IMG/VR virus record: IMGVR_UViG_3300017950_000080
Span: 1 to 20,960 of that record
DNA from: a virus
DNA: 20,960 bases
Reading direction: 5' to 3' (one strand)
Shown here: piece after piece, positions 1 to 5,532 of the stretch
Layout: each line of letters opens with the position of its first letter
Position numbering within the stretch: position 1 is the first letter of the stretch
Notes under the pieces: model-generated
The model's database searches: none
What the model was told of the DNA's origin: nothing
What the model saw: the letters and a program-made list of their open reading frames with translations, nothing else
Position numbers and translations under genes: made by a program

Positions 1-1
1 A

Positions 2-2185
2 TTGATAGAACCAGACATAGCATCATTAATCACAGCAAAATCTATTATCAACTCAATAACTATTGCAAGAAAACTTACAAGTGCAGCCATAAATGTGGCC
101 AGTAAGATTGAAGATGAAGTAGCGTTAAGAACGTTTGAAGAGTCCAATCCAGAGCATTATGGAATAGTAAAAACAGACCTAGATAAAAGGTCGTTTGGAT
201 ATATGTACAAAAGAAGGAAACTTAGAGAGTCTGCTCAAAAAAATAAATTAGAGTGGGTGTTGTGGACAAGAAGTGAAAAAGTTCACGTTGGTTACAAACT
301 TATTGAATTAATGGTTTTATCTACTGGCTTGTGTGAAGTGAAAGCGCAGCTCAAAAGAAAAAGACAAGAGAAAGTTTTATTGCCAACTGAAAAAACATTG
401 CAATGGATTAATGATAGAAATGATTTCTTAGAAGTTCTTGCACCAGAATATTTTCCAACTTTAGTTGTCCCTAGAATGTGGGAGGAAGGTAAAGTTTCAG
501 GTGGTGGTTACTATTCAAGACACATAAAACCATTAACTTTAGTTAAATATAGAAACAGAGATAACTTACAGCAAATCAAAGATGTTAAAATGCCTATTAT
601 TTATAGAGGCATAAATGCAATGCAAAGCACACCATATAAAATTAATAATTTTGTATTAAAAGTTTTACAAAAAGCTTGGGACAAAAATATTCCAATTGGA
701 GGATTACCGAAAGCTGAACTGGAAGATTTGCCTAATAAACCGCATGACATTGAAACTAACACCGAAGCTCGTAAACTTTACAGACAACAAGCTGTATTAA
801 TTCACACTGAAAATGCTAGACAAAAATCTAAAAGATTATTGTTTGCAAAAGTTTTGTGGATTGCTGATATGTTTAAAGACAAAGTTTTTTATCACGCACA
901 CACATTAGATTTTCGTAGTAGATGTTACCACGTAACTAATTATTTAAATGGACAGGGCGTTGATTTTGCAAAGGCTTTACATTTATTTGGTACTGGTAAA
1001 AAAATTACAAAAGAAAACAATGGTGAATTTTGGTTGGCAGTTACGGGTGCAGCTCTATTTGGAATAGATAAAGTTAGTCGTAAAGAACAGCTAGAATGGG
1101 TAATGAGTAACCAACAAATGTTTGACGAAATACAATCAGACCCGTTTACATTTAAAGAATGGGAACACGCAGACAAACCTTTTCAATTTCTTGCGTGGGT
1201 AAATGAGTGGTGTGAATTTAAACAAAAAGGTTACGGTTATGAAAGTCATTTTATTTGTAACCAAGATGGGAGTTGCAATGGTATTCAGCATTACAGTGGA
1301 ATACTAAAACATACACCTTCAGCAAAAGCTGTTAATCTTGCAAACAGTGAAAGACCGCAAGATGTTTATACAGTAGTAAAAGATAAAGTTATTGAAAATT
1401 TAAAAACAATGACTGACAGTGAGTTCGCAAAACTTTGGTTAAAGTTTGGAGTTAAACGTTCAACTGTTAAAAGAGCAATTATGACTAGTCCTTATGGTTC
1501 AACAAGATACTCATGTAGTGATTTTGTTGATGAGGACATCGTAAAAAGAAAAGACCAGGGTGACCTACATCCATTTGGGACAGCATCATTTCAAGCTTGT
1601 ACATTTTTGGCAGGAGTGATTTGGGACTCAATGGGTGAAGTTTTATCTTCGGCAAGATTAGGTATGTCATTCTTACAAGATTGCGCTAAAGTTTTAGCAA
1701 AATCTGGACACGCTGTACGTTGGAATAATCCAGTTGGATTTCCAGTGATACAAGATTATCCAGAATTTAAATCTATGAGAGTTAAAACTAAATTGTTTGG
1801 TGAAATAATAAAACCAAGAATAAACGTTGAGACAGAAAAGTTTTCAGTTAATAAAGCTAAAAACTCCTGTCCACCAAACTACATACACGCACAAGACTCA
1901 GCACATTTATTTATGACGGTTGTAAAATCACATGAAAAAGGTGTGTCTCATTTTTGTAATGTGCATGACTCGTTTGGAACATTGGCTGCAGACAGTCAAA
2001 CTTTAGCTGACACTATCAGAGAAACATTTGTTGATATGTATTCTCAAGGTTGTCCTTTAGAAGATTTTAAACAATCAATGTTACCTATCTTAAATGACAC
2101 ACAAAAAGAAAAATTACCTCAAGTACCTCCACAAGGAGACTTCGATATTAACGAGGTTTTAAAGAGTGAATTTTTCTTTGCTTAA
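2..2185 (+). CDS. T7-type single-subunit DNA-directed RNA polymerase (5' end cut off)
   Basis: The enzyme transcribes phage middle and late genes from phage-specific promoters. The frame is open from the window edge for 727 codons; T7 RNAP has 883 residues, so part of the N-terminal domain lies upstream and the TTG at base 2 is probably not the true start. Catalytic residues are visible, numbered from base 2. The metal-binding Asp of DGSCNGIQH is codon 422 (T7 D537). The KRAIMTSPYG block has Lys490 and Tyr498 (T7 K631 and Y639). The VHDSFG block has His655-Asp656 (T7 H811-D812). The C-terminus is FFFA, like the FAFA foot of T7 RNAP that reaches the active site. The region before PPNYIHAQDSAHL corresponds to the promoter-specificity loop and differs from T7, so a different promoter sequence is expected. 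Family assignment is firm; the start is unknown. Confidence 0.97.
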   Translation: MIEPDIASLITAKSIINSITIARKLTSAAINVASKIEDEVALRTFEESNPEHYGIVKTDLDKRSFGYMYKRRKLRESAQKNKLEWVLWTRSEKVHVGYKLIELMVLSTGLCEVKAQLKRKRQEKVLLPTEKTLQWINDRNDFLEVLAPEYFPTLVVPRMWEEGKVSGGGYYSRHIKPLTLVKYRNRDNLQQIKDVKMPIIYRGINAMQSTPYKINNFVLKVLQKAWDKNIPIGGLPKAELEDLPNKPHDIETNTEARKLYRQQAVLIHTENARQKSKRLLFAKVLWIADMFKDKVFYHAHTLDFRSRCYHVTNYLNGQGVDFAKALHLFGTGKKITKENNGEFWLAVTGAALFGIDKVSRKEQLEWVMSNQQMFDEIQSDPFTFKEWEHADKPFQFLAWVNEWCEFKQKGYGYESHFICNQDGSCNGIQHYSGILKHTPSAKAVNLANSERPQDVYTVVKDKVIENLKTMTDSEFAKLWLKFGVKRSTVKRAIMTSPYGSTRYSCSDFVDEDIVKRKDQGDLHPFGTASFQACTFLAGVIWDSMGEVLSSARLGMSFLQDCAKVLAKSGHAVRWNNPVGFPVIQDYPEFKSMRVKTKLFGEIIKPRINVETEKFSVNKAKNSCPPNYIHAQDSAHLFMTVVKSHEKGVSHFCNVHDSFGTLAADSQTLADTIRETFVDMYSQGCPLEDFKQSMLPILNDTQKEKLPQVPPQGDFDINEVLKSEFFFA

Positions 2186-2187
2186 AT

Positions 2188-2201
2188 CAATCCATAGGTG
2201 G
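2188..2201 (+). repeat. Short repeated motif CAATCCATAGGTGG, copy 1
   Basis: This 14-nt string lies directly after the RNAP stop codon. It matches 12 of 14 positions of CAATCCGTAGGAGG at 7617-7630, which also directly follows a stop codon. In the second copy the AGGAGG part is the ribosome binding site of the exonuclease gene. Here the GGTGG is too far from the next start (2240) to serve that role. Function is unknown and chance similarity is possible. Confidence 0.3.
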
Positions 2202-2207
2202 GTTAAT

Positions 2208-2224
2208 TAGTACCCCTATTAGAA
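2208..2224 (+). promoter_or_regulatory. Putative phage RNAP promoter, copy 1 (TAGTACCCCTATTAGAA)
   Basis: This 17-nt motif lies in the 54-bp gap between the RNAP stop and the next start codon. It recurs at 11998-12014 with a single mismatch (C to A at position 9). Both copies lie between modules, close upstream of a start codon (2240 here, 12025 there), and directly ahead of a ribosome binding site (CGGAG at 2230-2234 here). T7-like phages place promoters for their own RNAP in such gaps. The motif does not resemble the T7 consensus, which fits the divergent specificity loop. Promoter function is inferred from repetition and position. Confidence 0.55.
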
Positions 2225-2239
2225 CTAACGGAGTAAAAA

Positions 2240-2341
2240 ATGAAGTACGTTCAAATGCCTTTAGACGAAGGCGTAGCCCTAATTGAAAAAGGCTATTTAG
2301 ATGAAGAAACCACAAATGAGGAAAATGACAATGAAGAATAA
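2240..2341 (+). CDS. Small acidic protein, 33 aa, position of T7 gene 2
   Basis: This 33-codon ORF starts MKYVQMPLDE and ends TNEENDNEE. It has 11 Asp/Glu against 2 Lys, and no Arg or Cys. CGGAG at 2230-2234 lies 5 nt before the ATG, a good ribosome binding site. The gene directly follows the candidate promoter, and its 3' end overlaps the start of the ssDNA-binding protein gene, which suggests translational coupling. In T7 the same slot just before gene 2.5 holds gene 2, a small inhibitor of host RNA polymerase. I see no sequence match to gp2, so a shared role is only a positional guess. No family is recognised. It could also be a short leader peptide that sets SSB translation. Confidence 0.6.
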   Translation: MKYVQMPLDEGVALIEKGYLDEETTNEENDNEE

Positions 2342-2960
2342 GTACATAAAGATTGTTACACCAAAAGGAGTTGCACAATATCCGTGGCTCAGTTCACCGG
2401 ACACTAAGTTCAGTGAAATAGGTGAATATAAAACAAATCTTATACTAAATAAAAAAGACGCTCAAGATATTGTAAAATCAATTGAAGGAGTAAGAGAAGA
2501 AAGCATGAAACTTGCTGCCGAAAAATCAAATGGCAAAAAAGTTAAACAAGCTGATGCACCATACTTTGATGAAGTAGATGAAGAAGGTAAACCCACTGGA
2601 AATGTAATTTTTAAATTTAAATGCAAAGCAAAAGTTACAACAAAGAGTGGAGATACTTTTGAAAACAAACCTACATTATTTGATGCAAAAGGAAAACCAA
2701 TGTTAAATGTAAATGTATGGGGAGGTTCTGAAATAAAAGTAAGTGCAGAACTTATTCCGTATTTTACCAGTATGGTTGGGGCAGGAGTCTCAATGAGACT
2801 TAGAGCTGCACAAATAATTAATTTAATTGAAGGTGGCTCAAATTCTTCTGGTTACGGTTTTAAAGAAGAAGAAGGATATGAACACTCGGCTACGCAATCC
2901 ACTGAGGAGTTCACAAATGATGCACCGACTGAGATACCAGAAGATAAAGACGACTTCTAA
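2331..2960 (+). CDS. ssDNA-binding protein, T7 gp2.5-like
   Basis: The protein coats single-stranded DNA at the fork and recruits the polymerase and primase-helicase. The chosen start at 2331 gives 209 aa (T7 gp2.5 has 232). GAGG at 2318-2321 lies 9 nt before it, whereas the in-frame ATGs at 2325 and 2301 are less well placed. The N-terminal part, with KIVTPKGVAQYPWLSSPDTKF, has the beta-rich character of the gp2.5 OB-fold. The last residues, PTEIPEDKDDF, form the acidic tail with a terminal Phe that is the hallmark of gp2.5; in T7 this tail docks onto gp5 and gp4. Placement between RNAP and endonuclease I matches T7 order. The first 11 nt overlap the preceding small ORF and the last 44 nt overlap the endonuclease gene. 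Confidence 0.88.
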   Translation: MKNKYIKIVTPKGVAQYPWLSSPDTKFSEIGEYKTNLILNKKDAQDIVKSIEGVREESMKLAAEKSNGKKVKQADAPYFDEVDEEGKPTGNVIFKFKCKAKVTTKSGDTFENKPTLFDAKGKPMLNVNVWGGSEIKVSAELIPYFTSMVGAGVSMRLRAAQIINLIEGGSNSSGYGFKEEEGYEHSATQSTEEFTNDAPTEIPEDKDDF

Positions 2961-3336
2961 ATATAGAAGTGGTTTAGAAGAACAAATTGCTCGACAATTA
3001 AAACTTAAAAATATTAGTTTCGAGTACGAAACAAAAACTTTAAAATATACGAAACCTGAAAAGGTACATAGATACACTCCAGATTTTATCTTAATGAAAA
3101 AAAATGGTGAGCCTATGTATATAGAAGGCAAAGGTAGGTTTTTAACAGCAGACAAACAAAAAAGTTTGTTAGTAAAGACTCAGTATCCTAATCTAGATTT
3201 AAGATTTGTATTTTCAAATTCTAAAACTAGGATTTCTAAAAAATCCAAAACAACATACGCAATGTGGTGTGAAAAGCATAATTTTAAATATGCTGACGGT
3301 TTCATTCCAAAAGAGTGGATAACGGAATTAAATTAG
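2917..3336 (+). CDS. Endonuclease I, Holliday-junction resolvase, T7 gp3-like
   Basis: The enzyme cuts branched DNA such as four-way junctions and takes part in host DNA breakdown and concatemer resolution. The protein from 2917 has 139 aa, against 149 in T7. The PD-(D/E)XK active site is visible: Glu21 in SGLEEQ, Asp56 in YTPDF, and Glu70 and Lys72 in IEGKG, matching T7 E20, D55, E65 and K67. GAGGAG at 2904-2909 is 7 nt before the ATG. The frame is open further upstream to 2827, but that part runs against the SSB C-terminus and has no ribosome binding site. ATG at 2920 is an alternative start. The first 44 nt overlap the SSB gene in another frame, so the SSB acidic tail is encoded by DNA that also starts this gene. 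Confidence 0.93.
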   Translation: MMHRLRYQKIKTTSKYRSGLEEQIARQLKLKNISFEYETKTLKYTKPEKVHRYTPDFILMKKNGEPMYIEGKGRFLTADKQKSLLVKTQYPNLDLRFVFSNSKTRISKKSKTTYAMWCEKHNFKYADGFIPKEWITELN

Positions 3337-3340
3337 GATA

Positions 3341-3384
3341 TACCTTTTATAGGTAGTGAGTTCATATGCACTACTTTTGTAGTG
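3341..3384 (+). promoter_or_regulatory. Overlapping alternative hairpins upstream of the primase-helicase gene
   Basis: Three short stems share sequence. TACCT at 3341-3345 pairs with AGGTA at 3351-3355. GTAGTG at 3353-3358 can pair with CACTAC at 3369-3374 across a 10-nt loop. The same CACTAC can instead pair with a second GTAGTG at 3379-3384 across a TTTT loop. The last G (3384) is also the first base of the terminator-like stem that follows. These pairings cannot all form at once, which is the layout of an attenuator or RNA-processing region. The stretch fills the place of T7 gene 3.5 (lysozyme), which is absent here. A regulatory role is inferred. Confidence 0.45.
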
Positions 3385-3427
3385 ACCCCTACGAATACTT
3401 AACTGTACCGTAGGGGTCGTTTCTTTT
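3384..3427 (+). terminator. Terminator-like hairpin before the primase-helicase gene
   Basis: GACCCCTACG at 3384-3393 and CGTAGGGGTC at 3409-3418 form a perfect 10-bp stem with a 15-nt loop. GTTTCTTTTC follows, a pyrimidine-rich but interrupted U tract. It ends the transcript of the SSB and endonuclease genes or reduces read-through into the replication genes. It could also act as an RNase III processing site, as many T7 intergenic hairpins do. Confidence 0.6.
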
Positions 3428-3429
3428 CA

Positions 3430-3447
3430 GACCAAATATTTTGGGTC
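3430..3447. other. Small hairpin ahead of the primase-helicase RBS
   Basis: GACCAAA at 3430-3436 pairs with TTTGGGTC at 3440-3447 around a TAT loop, with one bulged G. A run of seven A residues and TTT follow. Read on the minus strand this gives a stem preceded by an A/T-rich tract, so it is not a convincing terminator in either direction. The ribosome binding site of the next gene (AAGGA, 3459-3463) lies just after it, so the stem could affect translation. Function is unproven. Confidence 0.3.
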
Positions 3448-3472
3448 AAAAAAATTTCAAGGAAATATCAAA

Positions 3473-5053
3473 ATGGAAAAAAGTGATTTCACTTATCACG
3501 CACCATGTTTCGAATGTGGTAGCAAAAATAATGTTGGCGTTTTTTCTGATGGACACGGCCATTGTTTTGGTTGTGGACATTATTACAAACAATACGAACC
3601 TAAAGAGGAAACGAAATTGACAAACAATTTAATACAAGGAGAACTTAAACCTCTCAACAAAAGACATATTAATTTGGCAACGACTACCAAATTTAATTAT
3701 CAAACTGGAAAACATAATAATAAAACAGTTCAAATTGCAAACTACTATGACAAACATAATAAATTAGTTGCACAGAAACTACGTTATCCAGACAAGTCAT
3801 TCCAATGGCTAGGAGATAGCAAACAAGCTACGCTCTTTGGTCAAAATTTATGGCGTGACACAAATAAAAAGATTGTAATTTTAGAAGGAGAGATAGACGC
3901 AATGTCTATGGCTCAAGCGCAAGGTTTAAAATGGGCTTGTGTTTCTGTAAAGACTGGCAGTCAAGGTGCAAAAAAAGATTTGCAACAACAACTTGAATGG
4001 TTGGAACAAGCAACAGAAATTGTTTTAATGTTTGACTCCGACACTGCGGGTAAGACTGCAGCTCAAGAATGCTCTAAATTATTTACTCCAGGTAAATGTA
4101 AGATTGCAACACTCCCAAGAAAAGATGCCAATGAAATGTTGGTTGAAGGAGAAACTGCAAAACTTATTGATTGTATGTGGGGTGCAAAAACTTATAGACC
4201 CGATGGTATCGTATCTGGAACAGAGGTTTATGATTTAATAACTCGTGAAGATACAACACAAACTATTCCATACCCTTTTGAATGTTTAAATAAAAAAACA
4301 TTGGGCATGAGAAGAGGTGAGTTAATAACTATCACAAGTGGAACTGGACAAGGTAAGTCACAACTTTGCAGACAAATAGCACATCATCTTTTAAAACAAG
4401 GTGAGAGTGTAGGTTACATTGCACTGGAAGAAAGTGTTAAGCGTTCTGCATTAGGTATAATGGGAATTGATTTAAAAAAACCATTACACTTATCTAAAGA
4501 CAACGTAAGTAAAGAAGATTTTAAGAAAAGTTTTGATAGCACAGTTGGAAGTGGTTTGTTTTATATGTTTGACCACTTTGGCTCAACTCAATCAGAAAAT
4601 TTATTATCTAAAATTCAATATCTTGCAAAAGGATTAAATGTAAATTGGATAATACTTGACCACTTATCTATTGTTATTAGTGGACTTGAAAGTTTTGATG
4701 AACGTAAATTAATTGATGTCACAATGACTAAACTAAGAAGTTTAGTTGAGTCTACTGGCATAGGTTTATTTGTTGTTAATCATTTAAAAAGACCCGAAGG
4801 AAATAAGGGTTACGAAGACGGATTACAAACATCACTAAATAGTTTGAGAGGCAGTTCAGCCATTAGTCAATTAAGTGATGGCGTAATTTCTTTAGAAAAA
4901 AACCAACAAGATGATGAGAATAAAAATTACACAACGTTACGTGTATTAAAAAACCGACACACAGGAGACACTGGCAAATGCGGACTATTGTATTTTGACT
5001 CTGAGACTGCGTGTCTAACTGAAATAAAGGAAGGGCATGAAAAGGATTTCTAA
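3473..5053 (+). CDS. DNA primase-helicase, T7 gp4-like
   Basis: This bifunctional replisome protein makes RNA primers and unwinds DNA as a hexamer. It has 526 aa, against 566 in T7. An N-terminal zinc ribbon has Cys12, Cys15, Cys31 and Cys34. The TOPRIM primase domain shows the LEGEID motif at 137-142 and DSD at 188-190. The RecA-like helicase domain shows the Walker A motif SGTGQGKS at 289-296, Walker B with Asp396 in IILDHLS, VVNHLKRP near 434-441, and LRGSSAISQLSDG near 458-470. AAGGA at 3459-3463 supports the ATG at 3473. All domains look intact, so it should be active. It begins the replication operon after the terminator-like hairpin; its 3' end overlaps the next small gene by 17 nt. 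Confidence 0.97.
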   Translation: MEKSDFTYHAPCFECGSKNNVGVFSDGHGHCFGCGHYYKQYEPKEETKLTNNLIQGELKPLNKRHINLATTTKFNYQTGKHNNKTVQIANYYDKHNKLVAQKLRYPDKSFQWLGDSKQATLFGQNLWRDTNKKIVILEGEIDAMSMAQAQGLKWACVSVKTGSQGAKKDLQQQLEWLEQATEIVLMFDSDTAGKTAAQECSKLFTPGKCKIATLPRKDANEMLVEGETAKLIDCMWGAKTYRPDGIVSGTEVYDLITREDTTQTIPYPFECLNKKTLGMRRGELITITSGTGQGKSQLCRQIAHHLLKQGESVGYIALEESVKRSALGIMGIDLKKPLHLSKDNVSKEDFKKSFDSTVGSGLFYMFDHFGSTQSENLLSKIQYLAKGLNVNWIILDHLSIVISGLESFDERKLIDVTMTKLRSLVESTGIGLFVVNHLKRPEGNKGYEDGLQTSLNSLRGSSAISQLSDGVISLEKNQQDDENKNYTTLRVLKNRHTGDTGKCGLLYFDSETACLTEIKEGHEKDF

Positions 5054-5249
5054 AACAAAAAAAGATTGGAACATTACTCGTGAAGTACATGACGCTATCG
5101 AACTTTGTAGAAAGAATCCTTCAATGATGGCTACCATAAGTGTTCCAAACACTTTGGTTAGACTTGCTGCAGAAATGATGTTGAATGAAATTTCAATGTA
5201 CGATGAAGCAGCTTGTCGTGTTGAAGTAGCACAAGCCACGGTACATTAA
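5037..5249 (+). CDS. Hypothetical protein, 70 aa
   Basis: No family is recognised. The ORF starts inside the end of the primase-helicase gene and has an AAGGAAGGG ribosome binding site just upstream. The N-terminus is basic (MKRISKTKKDW). A probable helical stretch (EVHDAIELCRKN) and an alanine- and methionine-rich segment (LVRLAAEMMLNEI) follow. The C-terminal half is mildly acidic. There is no signal peptide, membrane span or metal-binding pattern. Its place between helicase and polymerase and the overlapping start indicate co-translation with the replication genes, so a replication or accessory role is plausible but unproven. Confidence 0.65.
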   Translation: MKRISKTKKDWNITREVHDAIELCRKNPSMMATISVPNTLVRLAAEMMLNEISMYDEAACRVEVAQATVH

Positions 5250-5250
5250 T

Positions 5251-5532
5251 ATGAAACTACCAACTATAAATAAAAAAATACTTAACGCACCATTTGTGCA
5301 TTGTCACTGGAAAGATATTAACTCAAATGCAGCTTGGTTAAATTTAAAAGAAGCTAAAGCTAGTAAAGTTACAATCTGTATTACAGCGGGATGGCTGATT
5401 AGAGCAGACAAAGATGTTCATATCATAGCGGGTGACGTTAATTTTAATGACGATGGAACATTAGGTGATGTCGGCAATGTAACAACAATGCCAACAGTTA
5501 ATGTTTTAAAAATAAGGAAAATAAAATCATGA
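5251..5532 (+). CDS. Hypothetical small phage protein, 93 aa
   Basis: No named family is assigned. The chain runs HCHWKDINSNAAWLNLKEAK, then CITAGWLIRADKDVHIIAGDVN, then GDVGNVTTMPTVNVLKI. This W-then-GWL-then-D-then-MP layout resembles small beta-rich proteins common in phage replication regions; that is my recollection of a pattern, not a search result. The ATG lies one base after the previous stop and has no clear Shine-Dalgarno, so translation probably depends on the upstream gene. The stop overlaps the polymerase start (ATGA at 5529-5532), which couples the two. There is no signal peptide or membrane segment. Confidence 0.75.
   Translation: MKLPTINKKILNAPFVHCHWKDINSNAAWLNLKEAKASKVTICITAGWLIRADKDVHIIAGDVNFNDDGTLGDVGNVTTMPTVNVLKIRKIKS

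Noticed and set aside
940-1176. Reverse-strand ORF of 78 codons inside the RNAP gene
   Set aside because: It lies opposite conserved RNAP codons, has no ribosome binding site or family resemblance, and every supported gene is on the + strand.
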